The position numbers and the translations under genes were made by a program. A stretch of 64,000 bases of DNA, taken from positions 558,001 to 622,000 of the forward strand of contig NZ_AUBQ01000003.1 in assembly GCF_000429325.1 (NCBI RefSeq). Direction: 5' to 3'. Under the pieces are notes generated by a model. It had not been told where the DNA came from. It did no database searches and saw only the letters and a list, made by a program, of their open reading frames with translations. This DNA comes from Fundidesulfovibrio putealis DSM 16056 (GTDB lineage: Bacteria; Desulfobacterota; Desulfovibrionia; Desulfovibrionales; Desulfovibrionaceae). Of this stretch, positions 35,701 through 43,576 are shown piece by piece (the stretch's first letter is position 1; every line of letters starts with the position of its first letter).

Positions 35701-36576
35701 CTACACCCGGTCGGACTTGGGGCCGCCGAACAGGCCGGTGGGTTTGACGAACAGCAGCGCCAGCAGCACGATGAAGGCGAAGGCGTCCTTGTAGGCCGAC
35801 GAGACGAACCCCGCGCCGAAGGACTCCAGCACGCCCAGGATCAAGCCCCCGGCAGCCGCGCCGAAGGGGTTGCCCAGCCCGCCCAGGATGCAGGCCGCGA
35901 AGCCCTTCAGGCCGAGCATCACGCCCACGTCGTAGGAGGTCAGGGTGATGGGCGTGAGGATCGCGCCGCCGACCGCGCCCAGGAAGCCCGACAGGCCAAA
36001 CGACAGCATGGCCATGCGGTCCACCGAGATGCCCATGAGGGCGGCGGCCTTCTGCTCGCAGGCGCAGGCCAGCATGGCCTTGCCGTGGATGGTCCGGCTG
36101 AAGAAGAGCTTGAGCGCCGCCAGGAGCAGCAGGGTGATGAAAAGCACCCACAGGCTTTGGGGCTGCACTGCCGCGCCCAGGATGGCCAGCGGGGCCGAGC
36201 CCGAGAAGGGCGGCAGGGCGAAGGTGTCCTTGCCCCAGATGAGCATCACCGCGCCGCGCAGCAGGATGGAGATGCCGATGGTGATGATGACCAGGTTCAC
36301 CGGGGCGGTGCGGCCCACCGGGCGGATCACGCCGCGCTCGATGAGGCAGCCCACCAGGGCGGTGACGGCCACGGCCAGCATGATGGCCACGGGCAGCGGC
36401 GCTCCGGCCTTCTGCAGGACCACGGCGAGCATGCCGCCGAGCATCACGAACTCGCCCTGGGCGAAGTTGATGATGCCGGTGGTGTTGAAGATCATGGTGA
36501 AGCCGAGGGCCGTAAGGCCGTAGGTGGCTCCCACCGTGAGGCCGGAGATGAGGTATTGAGGCGCGCCTGCGAACAT
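35701..36576 (-). CDS. livH: ABC transporter permease LivH
   Basis: 291 residues from the ATG at 36576. It has the LivH N-terminal motif G-L-T-V-G-A-T-Y-G-L-T-A-L-G-F-T-M-I-F and about eight membrane helices. The ATG follows directly the U-run of a terminator-like hairpin and has no Shine-Dalgarno sequence, so its translation should be weak compared with the binding proteins upstream. Confidence 0.9.
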   Translation of the reverse strand: MFAGAPQYLISGLTVGATYGLTALGFTMIFNTTGIINFAQGEFVMLGGMLAVVLQKAGAPLPVAIMLAVAVTALVGCLIERGVIRPVGRTAPVNLVIITIGISILLRGAVMLIWGKDTFALPPFSGSAPLAILGAAVQPQSLWVLFITLLLLAALKLFFSRTIHGKAMLACACEQKAAALMGISVDRMAMLSFGLSGFLGAVGGAILTPITLTSYDVGVMLGLKGFAACILGGLGNPFGAAAGGLILGVLESFGAGFVSSAYKDAFAFIVLLALLFVKPTGLFGGPKSDRV

Positions 36577-36606
36577 AAAAAAATGGCCGGGGGGTTGGCC
36601 CCGGCC
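36577..36606 (-). terminator. Terminator-like hairpin between livK and livH
   Basis: On the minus strand GGCCGGGG pairs with CCCCGGCC and is followed by A then seven T. It sits between the upstream binding-protein stop and the livH ATG. I infer partial termination that keeps binding protein in excess over permease. Confidence 0.8.
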
Positions 36607-36611
36607 TCCCA

Positions 36612-37748
36612 TTACTTCAGTATTTTCCAGTCTCCGCCCTGAATGACGACCATCTCGAAGGCGTTTGCGTCCAGACCGTTGTGGTCCTTCTCGGTGAAGG
36701 AGAACACGCCGCCGATACCGGGGAACGCGGTGATCTTCTCCAGCGCGTCGCGGATGGCGGCGGGCTTGTCGGAACCGGCGGTCTCCACGGCCTTGGCCAC
36801 CAGCTTCAGGCCGTCCCAGCCGTGGCCGCCGAACGGCGACACGTCGCCCTTGAACTTGTCCTTGTACTGGCTGGTGTAGGCCAGGAGCAAGGCCTTCTGG
36901 GGCTGGGAGTCAGGCAGCTGCGAGGCCACGATCAGGTGCCCGGCGGGCAGCATCAGGCCCTCTGCGGACTCGCCGGCCAGCTCGATGAACTTGCGCGAGG
37001 CCACGCCGTGGCTCATGTACAGGGGCGTCTTCATGCCAAGCTGCGCGCGGTTGCGGGCCACCACGGCGGGGCCGGGGTTGGTGCCCCAGCAGATGATGGC
37101 GTCGGGCGCGGCGTCTTTCAGCTTGGTGAGCTGGGCGGTCATGTCCGTGTCCTTGGGACCGTAGACCTCGTCGGCGGTCAGGGTGAAGCCCATGGCCGGG
37201 ACCAGTTCTTTCAGCACCTCGCGTCCGGCCTGGCCGAAGCCGTCGGACACGGTGAGGATGGCGATCTTCTTGTAGCCCTTGGCCTGGGCGTGCTTCAGGA
37301 TGCGGCCCACGGCGTGGCGGTCGGAGGGGGCCACCTTGAAGACCCAGGGGTTCACCGGGTTCACGATCTTCTCGGCGGCGGACATGGACACCAGCGGCAC
37401 CTGGGCCGCCGGGAACTTGTTCATGATGGCCAGGGTGGAGCCGGAGGTGGTTGCGCCGATGACGGCGGCGACCTGGTCCTTCTTGAGGAGCTTCTCGGCG
37501 GCCAACACGGCCTTGTTCACGTCGGACTCGTCGTCGTAGATGACGAGTTCCACGGGGCGTCCCAACAGGCCGCCCTTGGCGTTCAGTTCATCCCGGATCA
37601 TCTCCAGGGTGTTCTTTTCAGGCTCGCCCAGAAAGGAGGCGGGACCGGTGACGGACACCACCGCGCCGATCTTGACCGGCTCGGCGGCCAGGGACTGTCC
37701 GGCCCACAGGACCAACGCGGCGAAGACGCTCAGCAGACGAAGCATCAT
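36612..37748 (-). CDS. Branched-chain amino-acid-type solute-binding protein 1
   Basis: 378 residues with a signal peptide (ends S-L-A-A-E, about 22). Mature region begins P-V-K-I-G-A-V-V-S-V-T-G-P, typical of type I periplasmic binding proteins of the LivJ/LivK group. It is very similar to the next gene upstream, the result of a tandem duplication. It delivers ligand to LivHMGF. Confidence 0.9.
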   Translation of the reverse strand: MMLRLLSVFAALVLWAGQSLAAEPVKIGAVVSVTGPASFLGEPEKNTLEMIRDELNAKGGLLGRPVELVIYDDESDVNKAVLAAEKLLKKDQVAAVIGATTSGSTLAIMNKFPAAQVPLVSMSAAEKIVNPVNPWVFKVAPSDRHAVGRILKHAQAKGYKKIAILTVSDGFGQAGREVLKELVPAMGFTLTADEVYGPKDTDMTAQLTKLKDAAPDAIICWGTNPGPAVVARNRAQLGMKTPLYMSHGVASRKFIELAGESAEGLMLPAGHLIVASQLPDSQPQKALLLAYTSQYKDKFKGDVSPFGGHGWDGLKLVAKAVETAGSDKPAAIRDALEKITAFPGIGGVFSFTEKDHNGLDANAFEMVVIQGGDWKILK

Positions 37749-37770
37749 GAGCTTACCCCTTCTTTGCAGG

Positions 37771-38904
37771 CTATTTCATCAGGACGAATTTGCCGCCCTC
37801 GATCTTGACCATGGCGAAGCTGGATTCGTCCAGGCCGTTGTGGTCCTTCTCGGTGAAGGTGAACACACCGGTGGCGCTCTGGAAACCTTTGACCTTCTCC
37901 AGGCCGTCGCGCAAGCCCTGAGGGGTGGAATTCCCCGATATTTTCGCAGCTTCGTTCAAAAGCATCAGGGCGTCCCAGGCGTAGCCGCCGAAAGCCGAGG
38001 GGGGCGTGCCGAACTTCTTGGTGTATTCCGCCCGGTAGGTGGTAAGCAGATTCTTGAAGGGGCCGTCGGGCATCTGGTCGGCCACGATGAGCCAGCTGGC
38101 GGGCAGGATGATGCCTTCGGCGGCCTGCTTGGCCAGGTCGATGAACTTGTCGGAGGCCACGCCGTGGCTCATGTACAGGGGGGTCCTCATGCCGAGCTGC
38201 ATGCGGTTCATGGCAACCACGGCCGGGCCGGGGTTGGTGCCCCAGCAGATGACCGCCTGGGGGCCGCTGCCCGCGATCTTGGTCAGCTGGGCGGTCATGT
38301 CGGTGTCCTTGGGGCCGAAGACCTCGTCGGCGGAGAGTTCCATGCCCGCCGTGGGGATCATTTCCTTGAGCACCTCGCGTCCGGCCTGGCCGAAGCCGTC
38401 GGACACGGTGAGGATGGCGATCTTCTTGTAACCCTGGGCCTTGGCGTGGGAGAGTATCTTGCCCACGGCCAGGCGGTCGGACTGGGGAGTCTTGAAGACC
38501 CAGGGGTTGACCGGGTTCACTATCTTCTCGGCGGCGGACATGGACACCAGCGGAGCCTTGGCGTCGGCCACCTTGCCCATGATGGCCAGGGTGTTGCCGG
38601 AGGTGGTGGGGCCGACCACGGCGGCCACCTGGTCCTTCTTGAGGAGCTTCTCGGTGGCCAGCACGGCCTTGTTCACGTCGGTCTCGTCATCGTAGATGAT
38701 GACCTCGACCTTCTTGCCGCCGATGCCGCCCTGGGCGTTCAGCTGGTCCTGAAGCAGGAGGAGCGTGTTCTTTTCCGGCTCGCCCAGGAAGGAGGCGGGG
38801 CCGGTTACGGAGAGTACCGCGCCGATTTTGACGGTGTCAGCCGCCAGGCCGGGGGAAACCGAAGACACCACGAGCATCAAGGCCGCAAGGATACGCCAAG
38901 CCAT
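37771..38904 (-). CDS. Branched-chain amino-acid-type solute-binding protein 2
   Basis: 377 residues with a signal peptide (ends G-L-A-A-D). It is paralogous to the 36612 product, sharing the G-P-A-S-F-L-G-E-P-E-K-N-T, N-P-W-V-F-K and T-V-S-D-G-F-G-Q-A-G-R-E-V-L-K-E motifs. AAGGAGC lies 7 bases before the ATG. First gene of the operon. Two binding proteins may give the transporter two ligand ranges. Confidence 0.9.
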   Translation of the reverse strand: MAWRILAALMLVVSSVSPGLAADTVKIGAVLSVTGPASFLGEPEKNTLLLLQDQLNAQGGIGGKKVEVIIYDDETDVNKAVLATEKLLKKDQVAAVVGPTTSGNTLAIMGKVADAKAPLVSMSAAEKIVNPVNPWVFKTPQSDRLAVGKILSHAKAQGYKKIAILTVSDGFGQAGREVLKEMIPTAGMELSADEVFGPKDTDMTAQLTKIAGSGPQAVICWGTNPGPAVVAMNRMQLGMRTPLYMSHGVASDKFIDLAKQAAEGIILPASWLIVADQMPDGPFKNLLTTYRAEYTKKFGTPPSAFGGYAWDALMLLNEAAKISGNSTPQGLRDGLEKVKGFQSATGVFTFTEKDHNGLDESSFAMVKIEGGKFVLMK

Positions 38905-39059
38905 GGAATCAGCTCCTTAAAAGCGTTGCGGGTGGGGGCGGAGGAAGAAATAACCAAAACGTCATTTCCGGAGATACGGTACTGGCTGCAAGGGGATAGG
39001 TCAAGGGTTGCGACCGGGGGCGGGCAAGAATGTGTCGAAAATGTGACCTGTGTCTCGAA

Positions 39060-39080
39060 TTCATACTAAAATGGTATGAA
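39060..39080. promoter_or_regulatory. Inverted repeat upstream of the liv operon
   Basis: TTCATAC-N7-GTATGAA is a perfect inverted repeat about 155 bases before the first binding-protein gene, in otherwise gene-free DNA. It could be a repressor operator for the operon; alternatively it belongs to the end of the CheB transcript. Confidence 0.4.
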
Positions 39081-39147
39081 AATAGGAGTGAAGGAACCCA
39101 ACCCCCCGTTCAGGCACTGATATTCCTCCGGCGTCCGGATTCATCCC

Positions 39148-39780
39148 TTATGCCATGCCGCTGTCAGATGGCGGAATTCCCCTTGATTCTTGGTTTGGCA
39201 GCTCATGCATGATTTGGACGATTTTCTTGGCGATATCCTCAGGTGAGAGTATGTAATCAATGCATCCGCTTGCTATTGCGCTTTCGGGCATATCCGGATG
39301 CTGGGCTGTTTCGAGCTTCTGCGCGATGGTGATGCCTCCCGCCTCTCTTATTCCGCACAGCGCTTCCGCTCCGTCTCCGTCGTAGCCGGAGACAATGATG
39401 GCGATGAGTTTGCCATCCCAGTTCGCGGTCAGGGAGCGCAGAAAGACGGTAATCACGTCCGGCCATCCCCTGGGCTTTGAGATCGGCTTGAGGAGGAATT
39501 CCCCCTCAAACACGTGCAAGTCCCGCTTTGGCGGGATGATGAAGACGTGGTTTGGCTGGATGTCGAGCTTGTCCGTAATGAGTTCGACCGGCATGTCTGT
39601 GACGTTGGGGAGAATCTCGTGGAGGTAGGTGGCCACGGTTCTCAGGTGGTTGACAATGACGATTGCCACACCCAAGTCAGCCGGCAAATGGCGCAGGAGC
39701 CGGGTATAGGCGTCGAGGCCTCCGGCTGAACCGCCTACGCAGACGATAGGAAAACGCGCTGCGGCGCTGTTGCGTTCCAT
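39148..39780 (-). CDS. Stand-alone CheB-type methylesterase domain
   Basis: 210 residues from the ATG at 39780, preceded by GAAGGAT. The catalytic triad of CheB is present: Ser in G-G-S-A-G-G-L-D, His in V-N-H-L-R-T, and Asp in S-G-Y-D-G-D-G-A. It has no receiver domain and no CheR, so it is not a normal chemotaxis CheB. Such proteins may act on receptor-like sensors or have other esterase roles. Confidence 0.8.
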   Translation of the reverse strand: MERNSAAARFPIVCVGGSAGGLDAYTRLLRHLPADLGVAIVIVNHLRTVATYLHEILPNVTDMPVELITDKLDIQPNHVFIIPPKRDLHVFEGEFLLKPISKPRGWPDVITVFLRSLTANWDGKLIAIIVSGYDGDGAEALCGIREAGGITIAQKLETAQHPDMPESAIASGCIDYILSPEDIAKKIVQIMHELPNQESRGIPPSDSGMA

Positions 39781-40454
39781 GGGCAATCCTTCTGTTTTGT
39801 CCAGGAGAGGTGAAGTGGAAACCCTACAGGTTTTCCTGAGGCAGGTGGTAGGGAATGCTGTCACACATTTTCATGGGAAACCATAGTTGTGCAGCAATAA
39901 AAAGCGCAAGCAGAAAACCGGGAGGGCCAGGGCTCCTGCTCCATCCGGCCGATTGTTCATGGACTGACCGCTCAACGGGTGGTCAGGCCGGGGCGTCTCT
40001 TGAAGGCTAAGTGGGGAGGGGCGGTTCACGATCTTCTGGCGGCGGACTGGGGCGCCATGGAGGGTGGCCCTTGTTTCCGATGCCGGCCTGGGAGCTCAAC
40101 TGGCTTATAGTATGCCTCGCCTGCATGGTCATTGTCCGTCAGGCCAGAGCGATAACTATTGCACGGAGACGTGGATTTGGTATGGTTGATTTTCCGTGTT
40201 TCAACGGGTGAACGCGCGCCGCGACATCCCGGTCAGCGCCAGGACACTGTCCGGCCAGCGTCAGCGTTCGCGCCTCATGCCACGGGCGGCATTCGTCCCC
40301 TGGACGAAGTGTGCTCTCGATGTCTTGGCGATATTCACTCTCAACACCACGTCGCATCGGCTTATAATGTACGAACGGGAAGACAACGTTCAGCATTGAG
40401 GGACGATGGTCGATCGCGTGTCTGTGGAGTTCAACTATTTATGGAAGGTAGTAT
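39781..40454. other. Gene-free interval
   Basis: A stretch of about 670 bases with several short open frames on both strands, none with codon use or similarity that I can support. Composition shifts from GC-rich to AT-richer towards the kinase gene at 40455. No repeat or RNA gene is recognised. Confidence 0.5.
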
Positions 40455-41426
40455 ATGATTATAAATACAGGCGACTTTAAGGAACATATTGTCAAGGAGC
40501 TCCATTCGGAATTGGATCTGTCCAAGCAGCGAATTGCATCTCTGAAAGAAGAGTTGCACGCTGCACTTACAAAGAGTGCTGTGCATGAGGCAGGTTTCAA
40601 AAAGCTGGCATTCGAATCCACTGTAAAAGATTTTACTTTGCATAAAACTGAGTCTGATATTGCTACATACCGAGATCGTGAGGCGGATCTGATTAGGGAG
40701 GTTGACAGACTGTCAAGCGAACTCTCCCTGATTCAGGAAAAATTGAACACCAAAGAGGAAGTGGATCATATAATACATCACGATATCAGGAGCGCACTGG
40801 TTGATTGGGTGTATGTAGCGGATTTACTGCTTGATGACGGTGACTTGTCGCCAAAGAGCAGGGAATTGCTTGAAGAGGGCAAAATGTCCGGAGCCAGGAT
40901 GATCAGCCTGGTCGATTTTAACTTGTCGCTTTATAAAATTGAAAATGGAGAGTTTGAGCTTGAGCCTGTAGCCATTGATGCTCTTGAGGTCGTCAAGAAA
41001 ATCATAATGCAGAACAAAAGGCTAATAAACCGCAAGAATATTACATTTGTACCTGTGGTAAGTGACCTTGAGAATGGAGATTCTGCATTTTTTGTGTATG
41101 GAAATGATCTTCTTACTTTCAATATATTAAACAATTTGATAGTAAATGCAGTTGAGGCTTCTGACATCGATTCCGATGTTACAGTTTCTTTTGAGAAAAA
41201 AGAACACTATGCAATAAGAATACGCAATTCCGGGGAAGTTCCTGAACACATAAGAGACGTATTTTTTAATAAATTCGTTTCGCATGGGAAAAAAAGAGGG
41301 ACTGGGATAGGGACATACTCAGCAATGCTCATGGCCAAAGCTCAGAAGGGTGATATCATTCTGGATTGCTCGGAGCCTGGAGCGACAACTGTTATAGTCA
41401 AATTTCAAGAAATTCCCGGCGAGTAG
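40455..41426 (+). CDS. Cytoplasmic histidine kinase with coiled coil, AT-rich
   Basis: 323 residues. A long coiled coil (about 8-105) leads into a HisKA-like helix with H-H-D-I-R-S-A-L near residue 109-116. A HATPase domain follows (N-L-I-V-N-A-V-E-A-S; G-T-G-I-G-T-Y-S-A-M-L-M-A-K). There is no membrane segment and no sensor domain other than the coiled coil. GGAAGG precedes the ATG. Codons AAA, ATA and TTA are common, unlike its neighbours, which suggests recent acquisition. No response regulator is adjacent. Confidence 0.8.
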   Translation: MIINTGDFKEHIVKELHSELDLSKQRIASLKEELHAALTKSAVHEAGFKKLAFESTVKDFTLHKTESDIATYRDREADLIREVDRLSSELSLIQEKLNTKEEVDHIIHHDIRSALVDWVYVADLLLDDGDLSPKSRELLEEGKMSGARMISLVDFNLSLYKIENGEFELEPVAIDALEVVKKIIMQNKRLINRKNITFVPVVSDLENGDSAFFVYGNDLLTFNILNNLIVNAVEASDIDSDVTVSFEKKEHYAIRIRNSGEVPEHIRDVFFNKFVSHGKKRGTGIGTYSAMLMAKAQKGDIILDCSEPGATTVIVKFQEIPGE

Positions 41427-41516
41427 ACGCATAAGCTCTTGTTGTATGAGCCCGGATGTCGCTGCATTTTAGCGGCGCAGCCGCCTGGAAGGGGTGGCGT
41501 TCTCCGACAGTTTGGC

Positions 41517-41618
41517 CTACCTACACGCCCGCGCGCCCGCCTTGCGACTGATAGAGTCGCTCGGCGTGTGTTTCGCATTCACTCTACCTCTACGCCCGCG
41601 CCCCCGCATTGCGGCTGA
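41517..41618. repeat. Pair of imperfect 35-bp direct repeats
   Basis: The units at 41517-41551 and 41584-41618 share CTACCT, ACGCCCGCGC and CCCGC followed by TTGCG-CTGA with a few mismatches. They lie 67 bases apart, just upstream of the FUSC gene. The units also read in frame as P-T-Y-T-P-A-like peptides, but no coding frame is supported. Confidence 0.55.
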
Positions 41619-41641
41619 CGCGGTGAAACTCCAGGCACATC

Positions 41642-42703
41642 ATGACTCTTCCACATCTTTCCCCCTTGCACGTGAAACACGCGGTCAAGACCGCGCTCGC
41701 GGCCATGACCGCCTACATCCTGACCCTCATCCTGGATCTGCCGCAGGGCTACTGGGCGGTCATCAGCGTTGTGCTGGTGATGCAGACCAACCTGGGCGGT
41801 TCGTTCCAGGCGGGCGTGAACCGCATCATAGGCACCGCCGTCGGAGCCGTGCTCGGCGCGCTCTGCCTGACCTTTCTGGGCTCCGGGGCCGTGGCCCTGG
41901 GGCTTGGCGTGGGGCTTACCATCGTGGTCTGCGCCTACTTCGTGCACATGCACGAGTCCTTCCGCATGGCCGGGATGACCGCCACGATCATCATCATGCT
42001 GGGCAACCAGTCGGATTCGTACATGCACTTCGTGCTGTTCCGGTTTCTGGAGATCGGCCTGGGCGTGGCCGTGGCCCTGGCTTTCTCGGCGCTCATCTGG
42101 CCGTCGCGCGCGGGGCGCTTCCTGAAGGACGGCGTGGTGCGCGCCCTGAACGACGAGGCGGCCTACTACTCGGTGCTGCTGTCCTGCCGCATCTCCCCGG
42201 ACTGCGACATGCACGACGAATCCGTGACGCGCGGCCAGCTCGAGGCCACGCGCGAGAAGAACCACGCCCTGCTGGAGGAGGCCAAGCGCGAGCCCTCGGG
42301 GCTTACGCGCTCGGAGCACATCATCGTGTCGCTGTTCAACTTCACCGAGCGTATCGCGGAGCACCTCCTGTCCATGGAGCACGCCGTGCACCACGACGAC
42401 CTGGAGTCGTTGCACGGCATGGTCTCCAAGGAGATGGACCTCCTGGCCCAGACAACCATCACCGCCATGATCCGGCTGTCGCTGGCAATCGGGAACGAGC
42501 GCGACCCCGGCCCCATGGACGACCTGGGCCGCGCGGTCCACACGGCCGAGGAGGCCCTGACGCGAATCAGGCGACAGCACGTGCTGCCCGGACAGGATCT
42601 GGAAGTGGTGATGCGTTTCTTCAGCTATTACTACAATATGCGCGAAGTCGCCGTGGAACTGACCGGCATGGCCGAGCGGGCCGCGCTGCTGGGGGACGTG
42701 TAG
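41642..42703 (+). CDS. FUSC/aromatic-acid-exporter family protein
   Basis: 353 residues. About six membrane helices lie in residues 12-160, with the FUSC motif Y-W-A-V-I-S-V-V-L-V-M-Q and the conserved R-I-I-G-T-A-V-G-A. A cytoplasmic helical region of about 190 residues follows. It is a half-size exporter of the kind expected to export aromatic or fusaric-acid-like compounds. No membrane-fusion protein is adjacent. Confidence 0.85.
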   Translation: MTLPHLSPLHVKHAVKTALAAMTAYILTLILDLPQGYWAVISVVLVMQTNLGGSFQAGVNRIIGTAVGAVLGALCLTFLGSGAVALGLGVGLTIVVCAYFVHMHESFRMAGMTATIIIMLGNQSDSYMHFVLFRFLEIGLGVAVALAFSALIWPSRAGRFLKDGVVRALNDEAAYYSVLLSCRISPDCDMHDESVTRGQLEATREKNHALLEEAKREPSGLTRSEHIIVSLFNFTERIAEHLLSMEHAVHHDDLESLHGMVSKEMDLLAQTTITAMIRLSLAIGNERDPGPMDDLGRAVHTAEEALTRIRRQHVLPGQDLEVVMRFFSYYYNMREVAVELTGMAERAALLGDV

Positions 42704-42738
42704 CGGTGCAACCTCGGAGTCTGTGACCGAGGATGCAA

Positions 42739-42770
42739 AGCTGAAGGGGCTTTGAAAATCACCTTCAGCT
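42739..42770 (+). terminator. Hairpin between convergent genes
   Basis: AGCTGAAGG and CCTTCAGCT pair perfectly around a 14-base loop. A smaller stem (CCTCGG/CCGAGG) lies just before it. No U tract; a weak terminator for the FUSC or antitoxin transcript. Confidence 0.45.
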
Positions 42771-42808
42771 ATTCAGGGGCGCTCAAGGCACGGGCAGGTG
42801 ACGCAAGC

Positions 42809-43111
42809 CTAGCACAGGGCGTCAAGGCCCTTGCGGTCGACGACATCGAGCAGCTTCGCAGCCGGGCCGCTTGGTTTTTTCAGCCCCATTTCCCACTGCT
42901 CTACGGTGGAGAGACCAACGTTCAGGCAGGCCGCGAAAACGGCCCGGCTGGAGTGTGTGGCCTCTCGGATTTTCCTGATCTGCTCAGCTGTGAAGGTTCT
43001 TTTGGGCGGCAGGCAAAGAGCCTTGATTTCGCGCATGGTTATGGGGTCCATCCCGCCCGCTTTCTCCAGGGCTTTCGCCATGTCATAGGCGATATCAAGG
43101 TGCTTGCTCAT
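42809..43111 (-). CDS. XRE-type antitoxin/regulator
   Basis: 100 residues from the ATG at 43111, with GGAG ten bases upstream. The C-terminal helix-turn-helix is seen as T-A-E-Q-I-R-K-I-R-E-A-T...V-F-A-A-C-L-N-V-G-L-S-T-V-E-Q-W-E. It matches HigA/NadS-like antitoxins. The shifted reading frame of the toxin gene runs into its start codon, as in coupled toxin-antitoxin operons. It should neutralise the toxin and repress the shared promoter. Confidence 0.82.
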   Translation of the reverse strand: MSKHLDIAYDMAKALEKAGGMDPITMREIKALCLPPKRTFTAEQIRKIREATHSSRAVFAACLNVGLSTVEQWEMGLKKPSGPAAKLLDVVDRKGLDALC

Positions 43112-43489
43112 GGTGATGTTTCTCCAGCTCGAATAATTCATTGATGCTTTTAAGCGTCTCAATCGTTGTGTCCGTGGCCTCGATGTACTTGGACGCCACA
43201 ATTCCGAGGGCTTCCTGCTCAACGGGCTTCAGGCTCGGCTTTTCGTTTTTCCGAAGGCGCTGATGAAGAACAATCTGTCTAAGTTAGGCCTCTTGTACGC
43301 GACAATCAGCCTGTAGCCGCCGCTCTTTCCCTGTCCTTTCCTGGCGCCCCGTTTCTTGTAGAGGCATTTTCCCAAGTCGGCTTCAACCCTTCCGGCAACG
43401 ATTTCCTCTGCTGCCTTCCAGAGTGTGTCGTCCCGGATATCTTCATCCCGGGCCCATTTGTTGAACCATTTGTTTTTGAACGCCCGCAT
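43095..43489 (-). pseudogene. RelE-family (PF06296-type) toxin with -1 frameshift
   Basis: From the ATG at 43489 the frame matches RelE/HigB-type toxins through L-F-F-I-S-A-F-G-K. It then reads T-K-S-R-A and stops at 43229. The homologous C-terminus continues in the -1 frame from the A5 run at 43246-43250 as N-E-K-P-S-L-K-P-V-E-Q-E-A-L, with a long helical tail ending at 43095, inside the antitoxin gene. Either one A has been lost and the gene is broken, or a programmed -1 slip restores the full toxin. A sequencing error is the third option. Confidence 0.7.
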
Positions 43490-43496
43490 CGACAAA

Positions 43497-43525
43497 AGTA
43501 TCTTACTCCGTGAGGGTGTTGTCAA
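43497..43525 (-). promoter_or_regulatory. Promoter of the toxin-antitoxin operon
   Basis: TTGACA (43525-43520), a 17-base spacer, then GATACT (43502-43497) with four of six -10 matches. Transcription would start only a few bases before the toxin ATG at 43489, making a nearly leaderless mRNA. Confidence 0.55.
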
Positions 43526-43576
43526 TGGGCATAGGTGTGCCGGACAAGAGAACTCCCGGCCTCGCCGGGCGCTCCC

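Noticed and set aside
39781-40454. Several 60-100 codon frames in the gap before the AT-rich kinase
   Set aside because: They overlap each other on both strands, lack ribosome binding sites and resemble no family.
43553-43567. CCCGGC-CTC-GCCGGG as a terminator after the autotransporter
   Set aside because: No U tract follows on the relevant strand and the stem is short; likely chance in GC-rich DNA.
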